This document shows, piece by piece, positions 22,764 to 33,294 of a stretch of 64,000 bases of DNA. A program made the translations under genes and the position numbers. The stretch is taken from the NCBI GenBank assembly GCA_029204225.1, contig CM055107.1, positions 11,153,028 through 11,217,027 of the forward strand, written 5' to 3'. The notes beneath the pieces are model-generated. The model was not told the DNA's origin, searched no databases, and saw only the letters and a program-made list of their open reading frames with translations. Source of the DNA: Diphasiastrum complanatum (taxonomy: Eukaryota; Streptophyta; Lycopodiopsida; Lycopodiales; Lycopodiaceae). Position 1 is the stretch's first letter. Each line of letters opens with the position of its first letter.

Positions 22764-23678
22764 TCAAATTGTTACCGTATTTGCAATTCGTGCAAAGGTG
22801 TCTTCATAGTCAAGACCTTTGATCTCACAGGCTTCACAAGGTAGAAGCTCCTTTGACAGTGTCTTTGGTAGACCAACAACTTTTCCTTCTTTGACCATAG
22901 ATTGCATGGCTTTGAAATTGGGATGACCCAATCTCTTGTGCCATAGATCCTCCTGTAGAACCTTGGTCTCATAAGCAATATCTGAAATGTTAGCACTCTC
23001 CCTAGGATATAGTTTGTACAACTTACCAATTATAGATCCTCTAGCAATAACTTCATTGTCTCTTGAGATTATACACTTGTCAACTTGAAACTTGACATCC
23101 AATCCACTATCAAACAACTGTCCTACACTAATGAGATTCTTAGTTAATCTATGTACATACAGTACATCATGTAAGCAAAAAGATTTTGATGATGATGCAT
23201 GCAATGGAATACTACCTATTTCTTCAATTCTACACTCTACATCATTAGCAGTATAGATTGATCTTTTTGCACCTAGATATGGCATGAGATTAGTAAAAGA
23301 GTTCCTAGAACTAGACATATGAGAACTAGCCCCACTATCTATCCACCAGACTTCTTCATTCTTAAAAGGAAAAGATGAAAAAGTAGACATCATTAATGAA
23401 TCCTCTCTTTCACTCTCTACACCCTCACACTCATCCTCATTAGTAAGGTTAGCTTGCTTAGATTGGTTCTTCGTCTTGAAATAGTTTGATGCATAGTGTC
23501 CTTTCTTGCCACAGAAAAAACACGATCTTTGACAGCTTCTTCTTGCCACTGGATGTTGCAGCTTGTGAGGACTTATCCTCACCACCTTCTTTGGCTTTGT
23601 CCTTCTTGAAGTGTTGTTGTCCTTTGCCCTTGCCTCTTGAGTTGTCTCTGATGAAGAGTGCTTTGTCATCTCCACCAT
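22764..23678 (-). pseudogene. Copia zinc knuckle, protease and pre-integrase joined to RT (element 4)
   Basis: A 304-codon frame contains CFFCGKKGHYASN (zinc knuckle whose last Cys is Tyr), VWWIDSGASSHM (protease), LWHKRLGHPNFKAMQ and LPCEACEIKG (GAG-pre-integrase), then directly GLDYEDTFARIANTV, which belongs to reverse transcriptase. The whole integrase core, normally some 250-300 residues, is deleted while the frame stays open. Confidence 0.88.
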
Positions 23679-23681
23679 CTT

Positions 23682-24279
23682 TCAATGAAGTCTATTGATC
23701 CTCAGCATCTTGTTCTCTTGCCTGCTTTCTTCAGCAATGAGAACACCTTGCAGGGTCTCCAAGGATGGAAGATCCTCCCTGACAGCATAAGTCTGCACAA
23801 TATTTTCATACTCATCTCTAATTCCATTTAGGACTACTTGAACAAGTTCAGTGTTCTTAAGAGCATCACTAATACCAGCTAACTCTTGATGAAGATCCTT
23901 AACTCTCATGACATATGATGAAGCACTCTCATCTACTCTCTGATAACTTAGAAATATTTGGTTTTAAGCAATCTAGAAGTATTTTTGATTTCATGGATTG
24001 TTTTTAGAGTATCCCAAGCTTCCTTGGTAGTGGTGCATGTGCTGATCTCTCTTAACACTTCATTGGTAACATTCATTTTTATAAAATGAAGGGCAATTCT
24101 GGTTCTTTTGTGAAATGCTGCAGCTTCATTAGTGCAGCAGGTTCTTCTTCAGCTCCACTCACAATATCCATTACATCCTGTAGAATCAATAATGATTCCA
24201 TTCTGATCTTCCACATTGCATAATTGGAAGATGTTAATCTCTCACTGTGCTCTAAGAAATGTGAACCAGATGAAGACAT
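23682..24279 (-). pseudogene. Copia Gag (element 4)
   Basis: The N-terminal frame (24279-24079) reads LEHSERLTSSNYAMWKIRMESLL; the C-terminal frame (23909-23682) reads HQELAGISDALKNTELVQVVLNG. It is related to the Gag of element 6 at 37201 (LEASERLNSTNYAVWKVRM), so the two elements are one family. A frameshift lies around 23930-24080. Confidence 0.85.
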
Positions 24280-24869
24280 CTTCTTTATGAGAAATTCTAG
24301 TAATGATAAAAAATGGACTTGAAAGAATGTTGCTTGCTATCTCAATCTATGATCTACCACAGATGTTGATCCACCCTATGAAATCTAGCAATAGATGTGA
24401 GAACAAATTCTCAACACAGAAAATCAATCTATCTTGAATTTGGATCTTGCTTCAGTCACAAAAGAAGAAGCACATGCAAGCAAGAAGTCTATCTCTCCCA
24501 CGATATCCCACGAGTTGAGTACCCTCTCAAACTCTCTGATTGCCTAAAACTCTTTTAAAAGCAAATCAAATTGATTTAGAAACAAGAGCAACACATTCTA
24601 CTCTTCAATACCTATCCAACAAGCTATAGAACATCAAATTTGGATCATTCCTTGAGAAGTAGCACTCATTAATGAGGGCTGATTTCACACGTGTGAGCTC
24701 TCTGTCCGTATAGAGCTCCGCTGGATCATATCAGCCTTGATTTGATCCACTTATGGTCCTTAAATTGCTTGTTTCTCAGTGACTTTGAATCCTTCTCCCA
24801 AATCCGAGTTCCTGCAAGCAAAAACACTGATGATCTGATGTATACACCCTCACCTCTTCAAAGCATTGA

Positions 24870-24881
24870 GCTCTGATACCA
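24870..24881 (-). promoter_or_regulatory. Primer-binding site of element 4
   Basis: Minus-strand TGGTATCAGAGC, 0.6 kb upstream of the gag start and directly next to LTR sequence ending (minus strand) in TTCACA. Confidence 0.88.
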
Positions 24882-25507
24882 TGTGAAGTTTTTATCACGT
24901 GTGAACTTCACCACACACCTTACAGGATCTTACTGAGGTGTTGTGATTGCACAAGATTGATCAAAGAACAGTATGCATGAAAAATCTAAGGCAAGAGCAC
25001 AATGGCATACATCTGATGAAAAAATCTAACTCTTCACTATGAGAAATGAATGTCAGAAATAATTCTAAGTGTTTAGTATGGGAAAAAGAGGCTGCTCTCG
25101 AGTAGAGAGAGAAAATCAAGCATGAATAACTCGGGTAGAGAGAGAATGAGTCCAAACACCAAAATCTCAATATTCACAATATGGCAAAACATGCCCAGCT
25201 TTCCCTACATGAGAGAGACTCGAATTCCTACAGTGGAGTTGCATGGAAAGTCCACTTACTGAACTAATTCACTACCATAGATCCACATGTGTAACTGCAT
25301 GCATGTATGTTGCATGTACTGCATGTCAGCTCATAAAACTGCCTAGACATGTGTAGATTACTTAAACTACTTTGCATGTTGTATGCATTGACACATGCAT
25401 GCATATAGTATGACTTTGCATGTTATCTAAACTACTGCATGTCATCAAAATAGAACCTATCTAACTCAAATCCGAGCTACACTAGAAGGCTATGTGCTCA
25501 ATTCACA
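24882..25507 (-). repeat. Probable 5' LTR of element 4
   Basis: On the plus strand it starts TGTGAAGTTTTT; the nearest suitable end is ATTCACA at 25507, giving 626 bp. An earlier end at 25165-25170 (ATTCACA) cannot be excluded because the 3' LTR is missing. The stretch 25285-25450 is dense in TGCATG words. Confidence 0.5.
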
Positions 25508-25995
25508 CTCCTTTTATGTACAACATGAAATTTAGTGGAAATCACCATGAACATGGCCCCAAACTCGAGATAGGAAGATAATATTTTAATAATCTTCACA
25601 AAGACTTTGGTCTCCGAAGTTGTATGGAGAAGATACTTTGTCGCCTGAGTTGGACTATGAAGGCTGTGTGCAAAAAAGGACAACACAACCCCAATGTCCT
25701 TACCATTATCGCATTTACATCTATTTACAAAATATATCAAATCAACCTCCACAATTGGATCTGATATATCCGTTGTCTTTTCTTTCAAGGCATCACAAAA
25801 GTCTTTATTTATGTGATTTACATAATTAATTGAACTTAGACAAAAAGAAAATTGACCTCCTAACTTATCTATCTCTTTGGCAACATACTCATCTATATAT
25901 CTCTCATAATCCAAAAATGAATCTTTCAAATCAACAAGAAATCTTACACAAAGATCTTTATAAAAATCATCTATTAAACTCTTATCTAGATCCAA
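25498..25995 (-). pseudogene. Unknown protein frame beside H3-like gene B
   Basis: This 165-residue frame has no recognised domain. It reads LIDDFYKDLCVRFLVDLKDSF and YIDEYVAKEIDKLGG, predicted largely helical and acidic at first, with lower complexity towards the end. It lies directly downstream of the H3-like tail on the same strand, in another frame, and its stop falls in the LTR of element 4, so the LTR insertion has probably cut off its 3' end. It could be a downstream exon of the H3-like gene or a separate gene. Confidence 0.4.
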
Positions 25996-26002
25996 TGTTA
26001 TT

Positions 26003-26675
26003 TTATCTACACAGTAGAGGTCATATCCTCATCATTGTGGGATGAAATGGAGGGATTGGAGGAGGAACTACTTGAATAGTCAGGGGTGGTGGGAGAAGAA
26101 GAACGCTGGGCAGACTGGAGTGATGGTCCAACCACAGGACAAGAGATATGAGGGGGGGATGGTGACTGGATGGAGCTGAGTACTACCCTTTGTCTAGCAA
26201 ACCTAGTGGGCTTGGTCTGCTTTCTCCTTCTTCATTGAGGAACACGCCCTCTCTCTATAGGTGGTGGCCTAGAGGTGAAGCCACTCTTAAAAACTTGATC
26301 ATATGTACTCCTCAGCCTCATGACAAGATGCATGTCCTGAGGCATGAGCATAACTCTCTTGGCGTGCATAGTGCAAAGAGTAGAGTCCTCATAGAATTTA
26401 ACTTGAAAGTCCTCATAGGCAGTATGGAGGGCTTTCAAGGCTATTATGTTCTAGCGAACATCATGTGAGAGTGACCTTGTCACTAACCTCACAAACCTGT
26501 AGAAAGGAACACGGGGAATCAGGAGATTAGTTGTCCTCTGTAATCTCCTTATATCCCTTAGCCACGGTCTTCTCGGACGATCTATGCTCCTACCAGTGCC
26601 CACTGCCCTTCCTATAGGTGGACGAGGAGGCGGGGCAAATGTAGCAAGACGTGTTGTTTGCTTGGTATAGGCCAT
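26003..26675 (-). pseudogene. Divergent histone H3-like gene, copy B
   Basis: From the ATG at 26675 the frame reads AYTKQTTR, then a Pro/Arg-rich tail, WLRDIRRLQRTTNLLIPR (alpha-N and alpha-1), a TAG at 26451-26453 where H3 has Phe84, and then ALHTAYEDFQVKFYEDSTLC and MHAKRVMLMPQDMHLVMRLR. The LLI-to-YEDS spacing is 41 positions, as in H3. Asp81 and Arg83 equivalents are kept. After a second stop (TGA near 26232) the same frame continues with RRRKQTKPTRFARQR and a Ser/Pro-rich end to about 26003. The tail layout matches copy A, although the two proteins differ at most positions. Its TATA box is TATAAAAG on the minus strand at 26918-26925. Confidence 0.8.
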
Positions 26676-27585
26676 TTCAAGCTATAGTATCGCTATGACG
26701 AGCCCAACGGACTTAACAATGAGTATCGGTGACAGGAGGCATGTGGTGGCGATATAGGAGATGGCGTATCGCTATGACGCGCAGAGAGAATAGTGCTATG
26801 GGAATCTGAGTGAATGAGCTTGTGGTAGTGATATGCTCATAACGACAACAAAAATCAGGAGGAGAGGAGTGCTAGGGAACCAAGAAATCAAAAACTAAAA
26901 AATGATTAAAAAACGTTCTTTTATACATGTTGAACGTCGTAATCATTGTCACACGTGTGATATGACACGTATCTTTTACCACACGTGTGGTGACATGTGT
27001 CATCTTTTGGACCACACACATGTAAGGGCATAACTGGTCCGTACAATCGTATGGCTGGCTCGCACGTGTGAGGACATGTGTCATGATCTGGACCACACAC
27101 GTGTCACGAGATAACTAGTCCGTCGCATGGCTGGCTTGCACGTGCGAGAACACGTGTCATGATCTGTCCATACATGTGTCATGCAATAATTTGGCCATCA
27201 TTTTCCACACGTGTGGCTATTTTGACCGCACGCTTTCGAAACATGTGTACGGCTTAGATCCTCTAAATTAGAGTATATATAAGAGCATCGTTTTCGGAAT
27301 TAAGTTTCGCATATCAAGTCCAGCAAACCGACCTGCTCCAAAATCAAAGCACACTATATTGCTACCACGTGCCCAACAAATGTCCCTATAGTACCACTGC
27401 TCTCCTGGTGCATAGTTCAGATATTCGGAATTCTGTAGCCTATATATCACCATCACGTGCTATGGACTACATCCTTTAATTTCCCTTGCTCAATCTATAA
27501 TAGAGTGCTTAGTTCTTTTCTTGTTGATGCTGGTGTTAGTGACAGATAGGCTCATTTTTTGTCCTATTTTGATTTTTAATTTGAC
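26676..27585. promoter_or_regulatory. Divergent promoter of locus B
   Basis: It separates H3-like copy B (minus) from unknown gene copy B (plus). Outward TATA boxes lie at 26918-26925 (minus) and 27274-27283 (TATATATAAG, plus; identical to the H3-side box of locus A). Between them is a G-box array. The leader arms outside the boxes share degenerate words, such as TATCGCCACCACATGCC on the minus arm near 26740 and TATTGCTACCACGTGCC on the plus arm near 27357. TATCGCTATGACG is repeated at 26693 and 26768. Confidence 0.6.
26948..27250 (+). repeat. Tandem G-box repeat array, locus B
   Basis: Roughly three degenerate units of about 75-80 bp, starting near 26975, 27050 and 27127. Each contains a CACGTGTG- or CACGTGCG-type box, a (C/A)ATGTGTCAT or ACGTGTCAT box and a CATAACTGGTCCGT-like spacer. 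In all about a dozen CACGTG or CATGTG hexamers occur in 300 bp. Repeats of this kind bring together bZIP/bHLH sites; the role here is inferred. Confidence 0.65.
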
Positions 27586-29065
27586 ATGGAGAGATTTTTC
27601 ATTGAGCACAAGAAAGTTTTTCCCAAACTGTACAAGGATTTTTATGACTGCTTGCAATAGGGCACCCTTCTAATGGACGGCCTAAGATTTGTGCATTTGA
27701 CAAATTTGACTCATGCTCAGCCTAGTGCCAAGCAAAGGCATGATCGTAAGTTTACCAAACTTATCGATCTGTTTAAACGTGTCATACCTTGTGAGGAACA
27801 CAATCGTGTATGTTGCTTCATTCAGGAGGGTATGGCCTTTGTATTTTTCAGCTCTTATCCCTGACAAGGCAAAATCTTCTGAGTCGTCCATGATTGGTTT
27901 GTCTGCCCCTACCACTCTTGTAGCTTTGGAGGTTTCTACTACTGATGAGGTTTCAGGAGATGTAGAGGAGGCCATGCAAGCATAGCAGTATGATCCTGCC
28001 AAGGCCCGTTCTTTGTCTATCTCTCCCTTATCTACTGTAAGCGAGATTGACCAGAGCAGAACCTTGATGGACATCCTTGTGTACCATATGGATGATATTC
28101 CATTCTTGTCCATTAGCGATATCGAAGACGTATTGGATCTCAAAGAAGATGAAGTATTATCTCTTATGTCAAGAATGATTTCTGAATTTAATGATTTTAT
28201 TGATTTTGATGATGACAACCTCATAGATGGCATCGACTATGAGGACCAAGAAGAATGGCCAAGTGGCACAGATGCCCTTCAAAGGATGCTATATGAGAGC
28301 AGGGCAAATGAAGCTAATATGTCGAGTGAGGAGGAGTTTTTGGCTTTTCAAAAAAAGTATCTGCCAGCTCCCATATATACTATTCCAACTGACCAACAAT
28401 CGACCATTATTGTTGGTGACAATTTAGAAGCTGTTGGTGTGATCCAAGCTGACGAGGAGGATTTGGTAAGTACACTGTCTCAAAAAAATCATTTACTATT
28501 TAACGTATAAATAATGATTGATCTGCTAGTTTGACTAACACTTGATTATGTGTTCTAGGAAATTGTTGAAGTTGATGCCTTTGCTAGCAGACATGGAGGA
28601 CTGAGAGAGAGACAAGGTGGGAGACAGAAGGATACCTCACTGGCTCATTACTTGAGATATTTTGTAAATAATGAAATTTCTATTCTTCATGAAAGGTTTT
28701 TTGTGAATGAGGGAACCTTAATCATGGCCATTAAGGCCCTATTTTTTTTTGCCCAGGGGCATAAATATCCAAAAAAAATACATATAAAATCATTTTTGTC
28801 AAAAGAGATGTTGCTCTTAAAGTGTTCAATTACGTGCCAGAAAATGTTCCTATGAGATCATCTACACTAGCAATTCTATCAGGATATATAGATCTGAACA
28901 AAAGGACATCCACTCGATTTTTGATCTATATGATAGGAAAAAATTCCTTCATGACCACGCAGCAAAAATTGTCCTTAGAGACAATGCAAAAAAATGATTG
29001 TACTCTTTTCCATTTAATGTATGTGAAATTTGAAAAAAAATTATCACACGTGTTTGATTTTTATT
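27586..29065 (+). pseudogene. Unknown H3-partner gene, copy B
   Basis: This is the diverged homologue of copies A and C. From the ATG at 27586 it reads MERFFIEHKKVFPKLYKDF, a TAG at 27658, then KFTKLIDLFKRVIPCEEHN (compare FTKLHNDFKSVYEC in A). After a frame change near 27860 comes an acidic section (FIDFDDDNLIDGIDYEDQEE) and SSEEEFLAFQKKYLP. An intron of 93 bp (28466-28558, GTAAGT..CTAG) lies at the same place as in A and C. The second exon has AHYLRYFVNNEISILHERFF, and after another frame change YIDLNKRTSTRFLIYMIGK. The gene faces away from H3-like copy B. Function unknown. Confidence 0.65.
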
Positions 29066-29089
29066 GAATGCCATCAGTGTAGTTTTGGC

Positions 29090-31170
29090 TTATAAATTTA
29101 CATGCTTTTTTGAATTTTTGATATTCAGTTGATCTTGTTGTGTATCGAATTTGAGCTCGTCTATAAAACCATGGAATAGCTGAATGATGTAACTATTTTT
29201 TGAGGATATTCCACCATGTTGTGAATTCAATGAAATGTCGCTCTTGCCTGCCAATGTGATTTCTTCATTCCTTGTGAGGACCATATACTCAAACTGCCAT
29301 AATTTTTTGCAAAAAATGACGCATGATGCCTTAGTATGTGTTGCAATAACAAAGATTTATGCATTGGTCAGAAAAATATACATTTATAATCTATCAAGCA
29401 AGTTATACTAAATTTATAAAATTGTAAGACATTGTTCAAATGTATCCAACCATGTAGTGGGTGATGTGATCTGAGCCCCAAGCCACCTGAACCGCATCTA
29501 CAAACTCTATTGTTGTTTTCTTCAATAGGAGTGCATCTGCATATGAAATTGTGTCTTTTCTAAGCACTTCAACCATATTATCGAGCTTTTTCCAAACTTC
29601 AACCTTCTTTGCCCTTGTTGTTCCTTTATTTTCATAGTCTTGTGTTGCAGAAATAACATATTTCCAAACCTTTAGACGACTCTTTAGAATGATTTGATAA
29701 AAATCGATGAGCTTTGACTCCTCCTATGATGGGTTTACTAGGTACGTTTCTTGTTGAATTGGTAGTACTAGTTTCCAGTTGGGATCTTCAATATCTCTTG
29801 AAACTCTTGTGCTCCTTAAAATGTCATTTGATGATTTCATACAATATAGACATGGATGTTTCAAATTTGCTGCATGAGATACATTGAACATACACTTCAA
29901 TGACTTCAAGTCTCCAGCTAAATGCCATTCCACAGAAATTCACCTCTGTCAGGAACACTAAATACTTGCCATTCAGACGATCCTTTATGATATCTGGATA
30001 ACTTGTTTTGCTAAAAATACAGGAAAGAACATCGTGATCCTCTTTGATAACCTATTGAACATATGGAATCACAAATTTTTATATATTCAAAAAAATTACC
30101 AAAAGAAATTGCACATGAATAACAGCCTTTTTTACCTGAAAACATGCTAACACCATATGTTGTTTTCTGATTGCACACTGAAGTTGAGATCTCTTGAGTT
30201 TGTTGCACGGTTCAATGCTCAATTCATGAGAGTAATACTTACTCTTTCCAACCTTCCAATTCATCTAACTTGACCACCAGAATAAGTTTGCTCATACTAA
30301 CACTTGTATTATTATAGAATTTCACTATAAATCTCAATAAATGATTCAAATCCACAAATAAGTTGTTGGTAGAATCATATGACAAATTGCAAGACTTTGA
30401 ATTGTAAATCTCATTGATGTGAAAAGGGATTCCAATGACGTTTTGCATACCCTTATTCAACACATCTCTCTCCAATCTTATCTGAAAAGGGCAAGGAATG
30501 GGAAATTTTCTTACATGCAATTGTCCAAAAGCCTCTTTAATAATTTTAAATATACTGGCATATGCCTCCCTGCTAATACCTGAGAAATCACATTCTCTCT
30601 GAATTAACATTCGGTCAATAATCTTACCGACCTCGCTCATCAAAGCCTCAGTGTCCTTGGACTTGATTCGAGAATATCGATTATTGTCCAATAAAGACTT
30701 TGTGGACTTGGTTGTCAATACTGAACTCAATGATTTTTCGATCATGTCATTGTCCCTCAGATGCTCATTTGCAACCAATGTTGATCTGCAAATGATTATG
30801 AAAATCAACAAACCCAATAGGCTACATAATAAATGTCATGCTATTTCACAAAATGAAAATAACATGATTCAAATCAAATTCTTACTTGAATGCTTGAATC
30901 CTTTGGCGTCCATTTAGCGAAAGCTCATCAATGTCCTTCAGAATTGTTTTTCTCTTGTTTTTTTTTTAATTTCTTATCTAGTATGCGAGTTTCTTCTTTT
31001 AACTGGTTATTTGATATATGTAATGTCTGAACAACTTGTCGGAGTTGATCGTTACTTGCATTCAAATATAACATAATATTATGTAAACATGAATTATCTT
31101 CTTTTGTTTGTAATAATGCGGTCTCTTTTTCTCTATAGTCAGCAAGAAAACCATTTAGCATACATTCCAA
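29090..31170 (-). pseudogene. Transposase-like gene, degraded
   Basis: Minus frames in order: a coiled-coil start (31170-30928, repeated Asn/Gln/Leu and a Lys-rich end); 30817-30239 with DNNRYSRIKSKDTEALMSEV, CDFSGISREAYASIFKIIKE and a KLDELEGWK end; 29933-29724 with WHLAGDLKSLKCMFNVSHA and LKHPCLYC; then 29716-29450 with ESKLIDFYQIILKSR and VAWGSDHITHYM; and 29284-29090. The GDLKxL, NxAN-like and HPCxYC motifs occur in an uncharacterised transposase-like family that I know from other eukaryotes; I cannot name the superfamily. Several stops and a frame change break it, and some gaps may be introns. It is convergent with unknown gene copy B. Confidence 0.55.
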
Positions 31171-32867
31171 ACTCTATATTTTCTAAATCGATTTTGCAAC
31201 ACCATAAGTCCTCAATCTTTCACAATAACCCAGTAAATTGTTTTGTCCTTCACACAAAAACTTTATTAATTGTGTCATGGATTGGAATTGTGGAGCTTGC
31301 ATCTAGCTCGGATCCAATGGATACAATTTTTCGTCAATCCACAAATCATAATTCTTTCTTTGGTTGATTCTGTGAGCGATCATAACTGTGGATCCTTTCA
31401 CTACTCCTCTTTTAGTTATCAGAGCATTCTCGGTAGGGAGAACAATATGTAGATGAAACTGAGACATCTTCGCAAACATCAGCTGACAAACCAAAAAGAA
31501 AATAGACACTCTTCTTCATCCATGGCGTACCTGACATTCTATGTTTATTTTCTCGCTAGTTAAAACGAGGGACACAATCTCATTTTCAAATTTGAAAAAG
31601 TTAGTTAATGAGCGTCATAGGTTCTTAAAGTTGCAGTTGCACGCGTCATAATTGTGTCATGTTTACTACACATTACTAGTAAGGTTAAGCTAAACTGGAC
31701 CTGAAAGTCTGTCAGATTTCCAAAATTCGGCATTTTTTTTTGTCCTACATGGCATTTCTTAGACGGCCCTTTTGATGTTTGTAACTCCTCTAATGATTGA
31801 ACTTGGAGTCATTTCATGGTACACAGTTGTAGCTTTAATGTCGGATGAAGAACTAGTAGAAGCTACATCAAAGTAAGTTGGAGCGGGAGGAATTAAGGAA
31901 GATGAGATTTTCATTGGGACACTAGTCAAATACTAGTTCACACCTAAGAGATGCAAGATAATTGAAATATTGCATTTACAGTCAAGTCATGTCAAAACAA
32001 ACTAACAAGAAACAAACTAAAATTTCCAAATTTAATTCTATGCTAAGCATAGGAAGCTATACCCAGCATGCGAAGCTATGTTGGCCATGGGTTCCACAAA
32101 TTGGAGGTATGCCAAAATGCATAGAATACATAGGACCATAAATATCAAAGCAAAATCAAAGATGTCAAGGCAAGAGTAGACAATGAGTTTAGTTGTATCA
32201 TTCTTTCTTAAGTAGTCTAAGAGATTTAGGGTTAAGGTCACAATCAAGGTAAAGTTAAGGTTAGGGTTAGAGAACAAATTTAGAGAGCTTAATAATATGA
32301 GGTTCAATAGTCGACTTGGCCAGCAATGGCATTGGTTTCAACCTTCTTTATGTCTTCAAACTCAAAGATTTCTAGGTGGTCCTAGCAATTTAAGATCCAT
32401 GTTCCTGGCAATTTAGCAAACAAGGCTTCACAAAATAGTGAAACAATACCCAATCGTAAATATTGCTTTGAAAGGCAAAGCCACCCTAAAAATGTATGAT
32501 TTGTTTTATTTTGTTATGAAGTCATGGTTCCCAGGGGTCGACCTTCTAATGACAAAATATGGTCTAAACCCACTACTCAACATGGCACCAACCCACAGCC
32601 CATGAAATATTTAAGGGCGGATCAACTTTCCATGGAACCTACACACAATATTTAAGTGTGGATCACCCAGCGTAAGTCAGATTGCACTCTGGAGCTCTCG
32701 TTATATTCGCTGCCTTCGCTTTCTATTGATCTTAGCATACGCTCTGAATATCTTCTATGCCCAACATACCTCGAGTTCACCTTCTTGCTACGAGGTAATG
32801 AATGTTTTTCCTATATTTTTATTTCTCTTTTGTTTTTTTTCGGATTCATTGGTAACCTATTCTAAGC
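31171..32867. other. No gene seen
   Basis: AT-rich sequence with short frames only. A run TTAGGGTTAAGG to GTTAGGGTTAGAG near 32227-32272 is telomere-like in wording but is imperfect and very short. Confidence 0.45.
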
Positions 32868-33262
32868 ATAAGTCTTGTCCCGACCTATGCTCAACAAGCG
32901 AGGACCTATACTCAACATAAGTCTTGTCTCGACCTATGCTCAGTCGAGCGACGACCTATGCTCGACCTATGCTCAGCGTAAGTCTTGTCTCGACCTATGC
33001 TAAGCACCGACCTATGCTCAACATAAGTCCTGTCTCGACCTATGCTAAGCAAGGACTCATGTTGAGAAAAGGTCAGGAAAAGACTTATGTTGAGCATCAG
33101 TCCTCTCTCAATAGCATAGTTCGAGACAAGACTTATGTTGAGCATAAGTCCTCGCATGATCTATGCTCAACATTATGCTGAGCATAAGTCCTTTCTTGTC
33201 GAGACAAGAGCATAGGTTGTCGCTTGACCTATACTCAGCATAGGTCGAGACAAGACTTATGT
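32868..33262. repeat. Palindromic repeat cluster
   Basis: A word of the form CGACCTATGCTCAACATAAG, followed by TCTTGTCT, is repeated many times. Copies left of about 33050 are mostly in the direct orientation; those right of about 33075 are mostly reverse complements (AAGACTTATGTTGAGCAT). The two halves could fold into a long imperfect hairpin. A primer-site-like dodecamer follows at 33283. Confidence 0.75.
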
Positions 33263-33282
33263 TGCGATGAGAATCGTGAGAT

Positions 33283-33294
33283 GCTCTGATACCA
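33283..33294 (-). promoter_or_regulatory. Isolated primer-binding-site motif
   Basis: The minus strand reads TGGTATCAGAGC exactly. An LTR would be to the right and the element body to the left, where the palindromic cluster lies. No coding region of the expected element is visible on the left. Confidence 0.55.

Noticed and set aside
24079-25170. Short minus frames inside LTR and leader as genes
   Set aside because: The frame at 24961-25170 lies in LTR sequence and has no recognisable domain; only the gag part is supported.
26948-27250. CRISPR-like array
   Set aside because: The units are degenerate, lie in a eukaryotic promoter, and have no spacer/repeat structure.
26003-29065. Large DNA virus insertion as source of the H3 pair
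   Set aside because: Viral histones exist, but the partner gene has spliceosomal introns at a fixed place and no viral core gene is visible.
32222-32280. Possible interstitial telomere (TTTAGGG-like words)
   Set aside because: Only a few imperfect units of varying wording; well below what an interstitial telomere needs.
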